This document shows positions 1 through 6,371 of a stretch of 6,371 bases of DNA, piece by piece. A program made the translations under genes and the position numbers. Position 1 is the first letter of the stretch. Every line of letters begins with the position of its first letter. Location of the stretch: positions 1 to 6,371 of the forward strand of contig JAEEQI010000138.1 of the NCBI GenBank assembly GCA_016285215.1. The letters are read 5' to 3'. Below the pieces are notes generated by a model. It did not search any database and was not told the origin of the DNA. It worked only from the letters and a program-made list of their open reading frames with translations. The stretch comes from Bacteroidales bacterium (GTDB lineage: Bacteria; Bacteroidota; Bacteroidia; Bacteroidales; UBA932).

Positions 1-1
1 T

Positions 2-514
2 TACAGCTATACCAAGGGCGCCACGGCCGTGAATGAAGTGAGCGGCAAGCTCATCTGCCTGGACGACCGTATGGGCGCGTACGCTACCGAGGAAACGCTG
101 GGCTTCCTGGCCGATATCACCAAGTCTTCCATAGAGAAGCTTTCCAAGGATTCCAAAAAGGGCTTCTTCCTGATGGTGGAGGGTGCCAAGATTGACTATG
201 CCGGCCATTCAGACTGCTTCCCCGCTTCCGTGATTGAGGAATTCAGCTTTGACCTGGCTGTGGCCGAAGCCCTCAAGTTTGCCGACTCCAACGGAGAGAC
301 CCTGGTGGTCGTTACAGCGGACCACGAGACCGGCGGCCTCACGCTGCTGGACGGAGACCTGGCCACCGGCCACGTTCTGGCCGTTTACAATTCCGACGAC
401 CATACCCCCACCGTGGTGCCCGTGTTCGCATACGGCCCCGGTTCCCGCGAGTTCACCGGAACTTATCTGAACATTGAGATTGCCCGTACCATCAAACGCC
501 TGGTAACCAAATGA
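2..514 (+). CDS. Alkaline phosphatase, PhoA family (C-terminal part, 5' end outside window)
   Basis: This is the C-terminal 170 residues of a metal-dependent phosphomonoesterase that would act outside the cytoplasm. The frame is open to the left edge, so the GTG at 29 is an internal Val codon and not a start. Numbered from the first visible codon, the PhoA metal ligands can be read: E60 in MVEGAKID (Mg site), D65 and H69 in IDYAGH (Zn site 1), D107-H108 in VTADHETGG (Zn site 2), and H134 in the DHTPTVVPVFAYGPG segment (Zn site 1). The spacing of H134 to the VPVFAYGPG strand fits the family. The N-terminal half, with the signal peptide and the nucleophilic serine, is outside the window, so catalytic completeness cannot be judged. 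The stop codon overlaps the start of the next gene by 4 nt (ATGA), which suggests translational coupling. All four Arg codons are CGC or CGT. The natural substrate is unknown; its place among glycosidases suggests phosphate removal from a glycan or its breakdown products. Confidence 0.95.
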   Translation, partial: YSYTKGATAVNEVSGKLICLDDRMGAYATEETLGFLADITKSSIEKLSKDSKKGFFLMVEGAKIDYAGHSDCFPASVIEEFSFDLAVAEALKFADSNGETLVVVTADHETGGLTLLDGDLATGHVLAVYNSDDHTPTVVPVFAYGPGSREFTGTYLNIEIARTIKRLVTK

Positions 515-2109
515 GAAAGACCCTAGCTTTATGCCTGTTGCTGGCCTGCCTCCCGGTGTGGGGACAGGACCTCAGAAGCGGCCCCTATGAGCTTCCGTAT
601 AAAAACACATACGTGAAGAACATCTTTGTGGCCGAAAATCCCTACCGCACGATGCCCCGGGAGACCCTGCAGCCCGGAAGCTACGAGCAGGCCCGCAAGG
701 TGCTGCCCGCTCCTTTCTGGGAAGGGCATCAGGAGCAGGTGGATATGTATTGGCACGCCTGGAAGATTGCCATTGGCAACATCCGGCAGCCGCAGGAGGG
801 CTCCGGCTTTGTGAGCCCCTATCTGGATGTGGCCTACAACGGCAACATCTTTATGTGGGACGACAGCTTTATGATGCTGTTTGCCCGTTACGGCTACCGT
901 TTCTTCCCGTTCCAAAGAACGCTGGATAACTTCTACGCCAAGCAGCACCAGGACGGCTTCATCTGCCGCGAGATAAGGGCCGATGGATCCGACTGCTTTG
1001 AGCGGTACGACCCTGTGAGCACGGGTCCCAACCTGCTTCCCTGGGCCGAGCTGCTGTATTACGAGCAGTTTGGAGATATTGACCGCCTGCACCGCGTATT
1101 TCCGGCCCTGGTGGCCTACGCCCAGTGGTGGAAACTCAACCGCACCTGGCAGAACGGCACCTACTGGAGCAGCGGCTGGGGCACTGGAATGGACAATATG
1201 CCCCGCGTACCGGAAGGCTACAACCAGATTTTCTCCAATGGTCATCTGACCTGGCTGGACACCAACCTCCAGCAGTATCTGGTGAACAACTGCCTTATGC
1301 AGATTGGCTTCTATACGGAGCGCTGGCAGGAAATTGAGGATATGGAGGACGAGATGAAGTTCCTCAAGTCCTGGATCAACGAGAATATGTGGGACCCCGA
1401 GACCGGCTTCCTCTACGATGTGTACGCCGACGGCACCCGCAGCGCTACCAAGGGCATTTCGGCCTTCTGGGCTCTCCAGACCGATATCCTGGACGGCGAA
1501 AAGCTGGATACGCTGGTGGCGCACCTTTCCGATACCACCGAGTTTGACCGTCCGCACCGCGTGCCTTCCCTGAGCGCAGACCACAAGAAGTACAATCCGC
1601 TGGGCCGTTACTGGCAGGGCGGCATCTGGCCCGGAACCAACTATATGGTCATTGACGGTCTCTGGCGCAAGGGTTACAAGGACCTTTCCCGTGAGATTGC
1701 CACCAACCATTTTGACAACGTGTTCCAGGTTTGGAAAAACACCGGAACCTTCTGGGAGTATTACGCTCCCGAGAGCATAGAGCCCGGTTTTATGGCCCGC
1801 AAGGACTTTGTGGGTTGGACCGGTCTTCCGCCCATCGCGGAGTTCATCGAGGCCATCCTGGGCATCCGGGGGCAGTATTCCGAGAATAAGATCGAATGGG
1901 ACGTCCGTCAGCTGGAAGCCCACGGTATTGAGCGGTATCCTTTTGGCCCCGAAGGCGTTGTGGGCCTCAAGGTGGCGGCCCGTAAATCGGCCTCCGAAAA
2001 ACCCGTGGTTACCGTTACCACCAACGTCCCCTTTGATTTGGTGCTCCTCTGGGGAGACGGACAAAGCAGCACCGTACACGTAGACAAATCAGGAAAAATC
2101 AAATACTAA
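511..2109 (+). CDS. Secreted (alpha/alpha)6-barrel glycoside hydrolase, MGH1/GH63-like
   Basis: This 532-residue protein resembles the trehalase/GH63/mannosylglycerate-hydrolase-like superfamily of inverting exo-glycosidases. Residues 1-18 form a signal peptide that probably ends after VWG. C13 (LLAC) is a weak alternative lipobox. The barrel spans about residues 65-455, followed by a short beta-rich tail (about 460-532). Motifs seen in order are MWDDSF (115-120), GWGTGMDNMPR (222-232), RYWQGGIWPGTNY (366-378), FWEYYAPE (414-421) and FVGWTGL (433-439). By analogy with GH63 enzymes such as E. coli YgjK, D228 is the candidate general acid and E416 the candidate general base; this is inferred from motif position. 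The start overlaps the phosphatase stop by 4 nt, has no Shine-Dalgarno sequence, and is supported by the signal peptide directly after it. The exact sugar and linkage cannot be assigned: glucosides, mannosides and glucosylglycerate- or mannosylglycerate-type substrates are all known in this superfamily. The superfamily call is strong; the specificity is open. Confidence 0.9.
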   Translation: MRKTLALCLLLACLPVWGQDLRSGPYELPYKNTYVKNIFVAENPYRTMPRETLQPGSYEQARKVLPAPFWEGHQEQVDMYWHAWKIAIGNIRQPQEGSGFVSPYLDVAYNGNIFMWDDSFMMLFARYGYRFFPFQRTLDNFYAKQHQDGFICREIRADGSDCFERYDPVSTGPNLLPWAELLYYEQFGDIDRLHRVFPALVAYAQWWKLNRTWQNGTYWSSGWGTGMDNMPRVPEGYNQIFSNGHLTWLDTNLQQYLVNNCLMQIGFYTERWQEIEDMEDEMKFLKSWINENMWDPETGFLYDVYADGTRSATKGISAFWALQTDILDGEKLDTLVAHLSDTTEFDRPHRVPSLSADHKKYNPLGRYWQGGIWPGTNYMVIDGLWRKGYKDLSREIATNHFDNVFQVWKNTGTFWEYYAPESIEPGFMARKDFVGWTGLPPIAEFIEAILGIRGQYSENKIEWDVRQLEAHGIERYPFGPEGVVGLKVAARKSASEKPVVTVTTNVPFDLVLLWGDGQSSTVHVDKSGKIKY

Positions 2110-2114
2110 CCACT

Positions 2115-3674
2115 ATGAAAAAATTACTCATCCTGGGAGCTCTGGCGCTGGCAGCACTGGTGTCATGCAGCAAGGGGGACAACGATCCCCGTCTGGTAAT
2201 CATAACATTCGACGGTCTGCGTTGGCAGGAACTTTATGGCGGGGCCGATGACGCCCTGGCCGTGGACACCCGCTTTGTCAGACACCCCGAGATTCTGAAG
2301 GACAAGTACTGGAAAGAAACCCCGGAGGCGCGCCGTGAGGCCCTGATGCCCTTCGTGTGGAGTTATGCCCCCACCCACGGCTATATGTTGGGTAACCGCT
2401 TCAAGGGAAGCCAGATGACAGTGTCCAACACCATGAACTTCTCCTATCCCGGTTATAGCGAAATGTTCTGCGGCTGGGCCGATGATGCCCGCATAGACTC
2501 CAACGATCCCAATCCCAACCCCAACGTGAGCGTATTGGAGGTGGTGAACCAGGATCCTCGTTACAAGGGGCAGGTGATGATGTTTACCTCCTGGGAGAGC
2601 ATCCGTTTTGCTGTGAACAATGAGCGGGGCGGCTTCAAGGCCAGCAGCGCCCACGAACCCTCCTTTACGGACAGTTATGTGGCCCGCCTGCTCCAGGATG
2701 TGGATGCCGGAACTCCGGACGAAGGTTTCGGCTACTCCGAGCGCCTGGACTGCGTTACTTACGGTATGGCTATGGAAACCCTGATGAAAGAGCATCCCAA
2801 GGTGTTCTATGTGGGTTTCGGAGACACCGATGAGTTTGCCCACGAAGGCAAGTACGACTTGTATCTGGATGCCGCCCACTGGACGGACCTGTATATCCGC
2901 CGTATCGTAGAGTATTGCGAGAGCGATCCTTTCTATAAGGGCAAAACCACCTATATCCTCACCTGCGACCACGGCCGTGGCCGCGGCGAAGCCTTCCGTG
3001 GACACGGAGAAAGCGTCCGCGGCTCCAACGAGACCTGGTTCATGGCTTTTGGCAAGGGCATTCCTGTTCTGGGCGAGACCTCCGACAACGGGGTTTTCTA
3101 CACCAAGCAGTTCGCCGCTACCATCGCCGATATCCTGGGTGTGGACTTCACGCCCGGCAACGGAGAAAAGTGCCAGCCTTTTGACCCGGCTCTCCAGAGC
3201 GAGGAAGCCAAGCCCGTGATCATTCCCCTTGAAGCTGTCAAGGCTGCCCCCAAGGGAAAGGGCCTGCGGTATACCTACAGTGAAGGAGACTTCAAGAGCT
3301 GCCAGGATGTACTGGCTGCTCCCGTGAAGGCCAGCGGCATCACTCCGGCTTTTGGCACCGAAGCCATCAAGCAGAAGGAAGATCATTTCGGCATTGTCTT
3401 TAAAGGCCTGCTGAAGATTGACAAGGAAGGGGAGTATGTGCTCTCCGTATGCACGGACGACGGTTCCAAAGGCTGGATGGACGGTGAACTCCTCTGGGAT
3501 ATGGACCGCGACGGCGGCGGCTTCAAGGATATCATCCTGAAACTCAATGCCGGTTATCACCGCCTGGAGGTCCAGTACTTTGAAAACTACGGCGGAGACG
3601 ATGTGGAAATCGGTCTCTCCGGTCCCGGGGTAGAGGTGTCCCGCATCCCTGCCGGCATGCTCTATCATGAATAG
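2115..3674 (+). CDS. Lipoprotein of the alkaline phosphatase superfamily (phosphodiesterase/phosphatase-like) with C-terminal PA14 domain
   Basis: A 519-residue exported metalloenzyme. The signal peptide ends in a lipobox, LVSC, with C18 as the lipidated residue. The following SKGDND is lysine- and acid-containing, faintly like Bacteroidota surface-export signals. The catalytic domain is about residues 25-350. D33 in TFDGL is a first metal ligand. S110 in NFSYPGY takes the place of the nucleophile, two residues before Pro as in nucleotide pyrophosphatases/phosphodiesterases. D239 and H243 (DEFAH), D285-H286 (CDHGRG) and H297 (GHG) complete the two-metal site. The S-Y-P-G-Y sequence lacks the +4 Arg of the sulfatase formylglycine motif, so a classical sulfatase is unlikely. 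Residues about 383-515 resemble PA14, including CTDDGSKGWMDGELL and a final EVQYFENYGGDD strand; PA14 often binds carbohydrate. The start lies 5 nt after the previous stop, with no Shine-Dalgarno. Arg codons are CGC/CGT in 20 of 23 cases. Whether it cleaves phosphomonoesters or diesters is not determined. Confidence 0.88.
   Translation: MKKLLILGALALAALVSCSKGDNDPRLVIITFDGLRWQELYGGADDALAVDTRFVRHPEILKDKYWKETPEARREALMPFVWSYAPTHGYMLGNRFKGSQMTVSNTMNFSYPGYSEMFCGWADDARIDSNDPNPNPNVSVLEVVNQDPRYKGQVMMFTSWESIRFAVNNERGGFKASSAHEPSFTDSYVARLLQDVDAGTPDEGFGYSERLDCVTYGMAMETLMKEHPKVFYVGFGDTDEFAHEGKYDLYLDAAHWTDLYIRRIVEYCESDPFYKGKTTYILTCDHGRGRGEAFRGHGESVRGSNETWFMAFGKGIPVLGETSDNGVFYTKQFAATIADILGVDFTPGNGEKCQPFDPALQSEEAKPVIIPLEAVKAAPKGKGLRYTYSEGDFKSCQDVLAAPVKASGITPAFGTEAIKQKEDHFGIVFKGLLKIDKEGEYVLSVCTDDGSKGWMDGELLWDMDRDGGGFKDIILKLNAGYHRLEVQYFENYGGDDVEIGLSGPGVEVSRIPAGMLYHE
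3667..3674 (+). promoter_or_regulatory. Stop-start overlap of the PA14 phosphatase and GH43 genes (likely translational coupling)
   Basis: The GH43 ATG lies 8 nt upstream of the end of the preceding TAG stop codon, in a different frame (CAT GAA TAG against ATG AAT AGG). No Shine-Dalgarno sequence is visible upstream. Terminating ribosomes are therefore well placed to restart here. This matters because a terminator-like hairpin begins 24 nt after this ATG and would be covered by any ribosome that starts translation. Coupling is inferred from the geometry. Confidence 0.5.
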
Positions 3675-5061
3675 GATTCGACTGTTTATCCTGGCAGCAC
3701 TGTGCGTGCTGCCAGTTTTTCTTTCTTGCAGGAACAACCGGCAGGAAGTGAAGGTGGCCCTCCATCCGGACCGCGAGCCGGTGCCTGCCGGAGAATATGG
3801 CTACAATCCAATCTGCCCTATGGGTGTCTATATGGCCGACCCCAGCGCCAAGGTGCTGGACGGAAGACTGTATGTGGCCTGTTCACTGGACCTGAACCTG
3901 GATCTGTGGTGTTCAGCCTATCATCACCTGCTGTCTACGGACGATATGCTGCACTGGACGCTTCATCCCAATATTTTTGCTACCAAGGGACCCTACGACG
4001 GGGTTTCCTACAGCGATGCAGACCTGTATGCTCCCGATATGGCTCAGAAAGACGGGAAGTACTACCTGTACTATGACCTCTCCGAATGGACCGAGGGCGT
4101 AGCCGTTTCCGATTCTCCCACCGGACCCTTCCGGGACGGGAAACTCATAGAAGGCATCCGGGGCATAGACCCTTGCGTGTTCATAGATGATGACGGGCAG
4201 GCCTATTATTTCTGGGACCAGTTCAGTGCCCAGGGCGCCCGGCTGAATGCCGATATGACCTCGCTGGATATGTCCACGCTGCATCAGGGACTGGTGACGG
4301 AGGACGAACACTTCTTCCACGAAGGCAGTTTCGTGTTCAAGCGGAATGGCTGGTATTACTATGTGTATGCTGCTGTAAGCCGCCAGGATATGCCTTCTTG
4401 TCTGGCCTATTCCATGTCCCGGAATGTCTTTGGCCCTTACGAGTACAAGGGCGTTATCATAGACAGCAACGGCTGCGACCCCGATGTGTGGAACAACCAC
4501 GGATCCGTAGTGGAGTTTGGCGGCCAGTGGTATGTGCTGTACCACCGTTCCACCCACCATTCCAGCAAGCTGCGCAAGGCTTGCATAGAACCCATTACCT
4601 TCAATGAGGATGGCACCATCAATGAAGTGGAAATGACCTCCCAGGGTGCAGGAAAGCCCATTCCGGCCACCAGTACCATTGACGCGGCCCGCGCCTGCCT
4701 GGTTAACGGAGGCCCCCACGTGCGGCTGGAAACGGCCAACCGGGAAATCCTCTCCGGCATCCTGGACGGCAGCAAGGCGGCTTGGAAGTATGTGGATTTC
4801 CCCACCGGTCTCACTAAATTTACCGTCCGGGTGCGTTCGCTCTCCGGAGGTTATATATCTGTTCACCAGGACCAGTCCTTCTACGGAGAAATAGCAGGGG
4901 TGGATGTCCCGGCCGGTAAGGGAGAATGGGTAACCCTGGAGTGTGAACTGGAAGGGTATAATGAAGGCCCCCAGGCCCTTTGGTTCACCTTCTCCGGGGA
5001 GTATGGCTCCTGGAGAAGCCCGGTAGAACTGTTTGAGATTGACTGGTTTAGATTTGAATAG
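3667..5061 (+). CDS. Glycoside hydrolase family 43 lipoprotein with C-terminal CBM6
   Basis: A 464-residue exported enzyme. Residues 1-20 are a signal peptide ending FLSC, so C21 may be lipidated, though Phe at -3 is atypical. The five-bladed propeller spans about residues 45-330. The three acidic residues of GH43 are visible: D58 in YMADPS (general base), D168 in GIDPCVF (pKa modulator) and E219 in FHEGSFVFKR (general acid). YAPDM (121-125) and LYHRS (291-295) are further family landmarks. Residues about 345-464 fit CBM6, with AWKYVDF (372-378), a central VRVRSLSGGYISV strand pair and a closing FEIDWFRFE. GH43 enzymes are mostly arabinofuranosidases, xylosidases or galactosidases; the subfamily cannot be set by eye, and CBM6 points to polysaccharide targeting. 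M1 is chosen because the next in-frame Met (M52) would lose the signal peptide. It overlaps the upstream gene by 8 nt. The signal-peptide codons contain a terminator-like hairpin, and Arg usage shifts to CGG (9 of 21), unlike the three genes upstream. Confidence 0.93.
   Translation: MNRIRLFILAALCVLPVFLSCRNNRQEVKVALHPDREPVPAGEYGYNPICPMGVYMADPSAKVLDGRLYVACSLDLNLDLWCSAYHHLLSTDDMLHWTLHPNIFATKGPYDGVSYSDADLYAPDMAQKDGKYYLYYDLSEWTEGVAVSDSPTGPFRDGKLIEGIRGIDPCVFIDDDGQAYYFWDQFSAQGARLNADMTSLDMSTLHQGLVTEDEHFFHEGSFVFKRNGWYYYVYAAVSRQDMPSCLAYSMSRNVFGPYEYKGVIIDSNGCDPDVWNNHGSVVEFGGQWYVLYHRSTHHSSKLRKACIEPITFNEDGTINEVEMTSQGAGKPIPATSTIDAARACLVNGGPHVRLETANREILSGILDGSKAAWKYVDFPTGLTKFTVRVRSLSGGYISVHQDQSFYGEIAGVDVPAGKGEWVTLECELEGYNEGPQALWFTFSGEYGSWRSPVELFEIDWFRFE
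3691..3727 (+). terminator. Intrinsic-terminator-like hairpin inside the GH43 signal-peptide coding sequence
   Basis: CTGGCAGCAC (3691-3700) and GTGCTGCCAG (3706-3715) are perfect reverse complements. They form a 10-bp stem with 7 G/C pairs and a 5-nt loop, followed directly by TTTTTCTTTCTT (3716-3727). The layout is that of a rho-independent terminator reading on the + strand; no T-run follows the stem on the - strand. It lies 16 nt after the stop of the PA14 phosphatase gene and encodes residues 9-20 of the GH43 protein. If active it would separate genes 1-3 from genes 4-5 unless ribosomes or a factor prevent folding. The structure is seen directly; function is inferred. Leu/Ala/Val-rich signal-peptide codons could produce it by chance. 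Confidence 0.5.
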
Positions 5062-5064
5062 ACT

Positions 5065-6371
5065 ATGCATAAAATCTTCTTGATACTGCTGCCTCTTCTG
5101 TTTGTGGGGTGTACGGCTTCCCCGGGCGCAATGCCGGGAGACCTTATTCCGGCGCCGGTGGCGTTTTCGCTCACTTCCGGCAGTGTAGAATCCGCTAAGC
5201 TGACTCAGGGGCCTGAAAAAGTGATAGTCTCTCAGAAGGCCATCCTTAAACGTCTGGAAGGTCGGAAACTGGCCGATTGGCAACTCAAAGGAGCCTACTG
5301 GCTGGAGGTAGGGAAAAGGGGCGTGACCATAGAGGCTGCCGATGAAGAAGGCGTGTTTTATGCCCGGCAGTCCCTGAAGATGCTTGGGGCCCTGGACCGC
5401 AAAGTAGCCTGCTGCACCATCCTGGACTGGCCGCGTTTCCAGTACAGGGGACTCATGCTGGATGTGAGCCGTAATTTCCAGGACAAGGAGTTTGTGAAAA
5501 AGCAGCTGGAAATGATGGCCCTTCTGAAGATGAACCGCTTCCACTTCCACCTGGTGGACAACCCGGGGTGGCGGCTACAGATAGACGCTTACCCACGGCT
5601 TACCCAGTATGCTGCCTGGAGGCCCATAGCCGATTTCTGGGAGTGGGAAGGAAGTGGGGGAGAAGTGCTTGGAGGACGTTTTGTGGAGGAGGGTACACCG
5701 GGGGCTTATGGCGGTTATTTCAGCAAGGAAGACATCGCTGAACTCCTGGCCTTTGCTTCCGAAAGGCAGATAGAGATCATCCCCGAAATAGAGATGCCGG
5801 GGCACAATTTTGAGACCCGGGCCGCCTATCCCGAGCTGGCCTGTCGGCTGAAGGACGCGCCGGATGACTGGGAACTCTGCCCCGGCAGCGAAAGCACCTA
5901 TGAGTTTCTGGAGAAGGTGCTTCTGGAGGTTTTTGAGATGTTCCCCAGCCCTTATGTTCACATAGGCGGGGATGAGGCCGGAAAGCGGACCTGGGAATTG
6001 TGTCCGGACTGCCAGGCCCGAATGAAGGCCGAAGGGCTCCAAAGTGTGGAGGAGCTTCAGAGCTATATGATCAAGCGGATGGAACGCTTTGCCCACGAGC
6101 ACGGCAAGCGCATCATCGGCTGGGATGAAATCCTGGAAGGAGGCCTCGCTCCGGATGCCACCGTGATGTCCTGGCGGGGGATGGAAGGTGGTCTGAAGGC
6201 GGTTTCCCAGGGCCACGATGTCATCTTTACCCCTACGCACTACTGTTACCTGGATTATCAGCAGGATTCCCTTCAGTACAAGCCTGTGGGACGGCCCCTG
6301 CCATTGGAAAAGGTTTATTCTTTCGAGCCCCTGGCAGAGGGGATCTCCGAGGATGGTGCACACCTCGTGCT
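5065..6371 (+). CDS. Beta-N-acetylhexosaminidase, glycoside hydrolase family 20 (3' end outside window)
   Basis: An exported exo-enzyme that removes terminal GlcNAc or GalNAc from glycans by substrate-assisted catalysis. The first 435 residues are visible. The signal peptide ends FVGC, with C16 as the probable lipidated residue. Residues about 26-122 are the GH20 N-terminal alpha/beta domain, ending in the typical EEGVFYARQSLKML helix. The TIM barrel starts at RGLMLDVSRNF (128-138), followed by HFHLVDNPGWRL (160-171), PEIEMPGH (240-247) and HIGGDEAGK (299-307). D303-E304 is the catalytic pair: Asp orients the acetamido group and Glu is the acid/base. R128, H247 and W370 fit substrate-pocket positions. 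N137 stands where His is common, a mild deviation. The barrel is cut at GAHLV, before the expected W-T-E strand. The gene starts 3 nt after the GH43 stop, with no Shine-Dalgarno. Of 23 Arg codons 10 are CGG, like the GH43 gene and unlike genes 1-3. Whether GlcNAc or GalNAc is preferred is not readable. Confidence 0.95.
   Translation, partial: MHKIFLILLPLLFVGCTASPGAMPGDLIPAPVAFSLTSGSVESAKLTQGPEKVIVSQKAILKRLEGRKLADWQLKGAYWLEVGKRGVTIEAADEEGVFYARQSLKMLGALDRKVACCTILDWPRFQYRGLMLDVSRNFQDKEFVKKQLEMMALLKMNRFHFHLVDNPGWRLQIDAYPRLTQYAAWRPIADFWEWEGSGGEVLGGRFVEEGTPGAYGGYFSKEDIAELLAFASERQIEIIPEIEMPGHNFETRAAYPELACRLKDAPDDWELCPGSESTYEFLEKVLLEVFEMFPSPYVHIGGDEAGKRTWELCPDCQARMKAEGLQSVEELQSYMIKRMERFAHEHGKRIIGWDEILEGGLAPDATVMSWRGMEGGLKAVSQGHDVIFTPTHYCYLDYQQDSLQYKPVGRPLPLEKVYSFEPLAEGISEDGAHLV

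Noticed and set aside
29..31. GTG as the start codon of the phosphatase
   Set aside because: The frame is open upstream to the window edge and a 161-residue PhoA protein would lack the nucleophile region. It is an internal Val codon of a truncated gene.
2503..2530. Short tandem-like repeat encoding Asn-Pro pairs
   Set aside because: It is only a few codons in a surface loop of the PA14 phosphatase, with no repeat structure beyond that.
2969..2980. 12-bp perfect palindrome CCACGGCCGTGG as an operator
   Set aside because: It lies deep in a gene and encodes the conserved metal-binding D-H-G-R-G motif with the usual codons. A similar 10-bp palindrome at 22-31 is also coding. Codon choice explains both.
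5116..5142. Small GC hairpin in the GH20 leader as a second terminator
   Set aside because: The stem is only about 5 bp with a mismatch beyond it, the loop is about 8 nt, and no T-run follows.
529..6363. Long open frames tiling the - strand (529-2079, 2163-3737, 3913-5550, 5575-6363)
   Set aside because: They are in exact codon register with the + strand genes, so an antisense stop needs a sense TTA, CTA or TCA codon, all rare here. One of them simply ends at the CTA at 5575. The translations match no family, while the + strand has clear enzymes with catalytic motifs.
1..6371. CRISPR array, tRNA/rRNA, insertion sequence or phage genes
   Set aside because: Non-coding DNA totals only 8 nt between genes. 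No repeat-spacer pattern, transposase or RNA gene is visible.

Overview
The window looks like chromosomal DNA from a member of the Bacteroidota, probably Bacteroidales. It is moderately GC-rich. The evidence is the protein families present (a PhoA-type phosphatase, an MGH1/GH63-like glycosidase, a phosphatase with a PA14 domain, GH43 with CBM6, and GH20), repeated signal peptides with lipoprotein-type cysteines, and internal gene starts that lack a Shine-Dalgarno sequence. Genus and species cannot be read from the sequence.

Five genes lie head to tail on the + strand with almost no non-coding DNA. In order they are: the C-terminal part of a PhoA-family alkaline phosphatase (to 514); a secreted (alpha/alpha)6-barrel glycosidase of the MGH1/GH63-like group (511-2109); a lipoprotein of the alkaline phosphatase superfamily ending in a PA14 domain (2115-3674); a GH43 glycosidase with a C-terminal CBM6 (3667-5061); and a GH20 beta-N-acetylhexosaminidase that runs off the right edge (from 5065). 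The junctions are a 4-nt overlap, a 5-nt gap, an 8-nt overlap and a 3-nt gap, so this is almost certainly an operon. Its promoter and both ends lie outside the window.

Together the genes form an exported glycan-degrading set. Three exo-type glycosidase families, one with a binding module, sit beside two phosphomonoester- or phosphodiester-type enzymes, one carrying a glycan-binding-type domain. The simplest inference is a complex glycan containing N-acetylhexosamine and perhaps phosphate. No SusC/SusD transporter pair or regulator is visible, so it cannot be called a complete polysaccharide utilization locus.

The most unusual signal is at the third/fourth gene junction. A perfect 10-bp GC-rich hairpin followed by a T-rich run, the form of an intrinsic terminator, is embedded in the coding sequence of the GH43 signal peptide, 16 nt after the stop codon of the preceding gene. 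Arginine and isoleucine codon use changes at the same junction. Together these suggest that genes 1-3 and genes 4-5 are two modules, possibly with conditional read-through between them.
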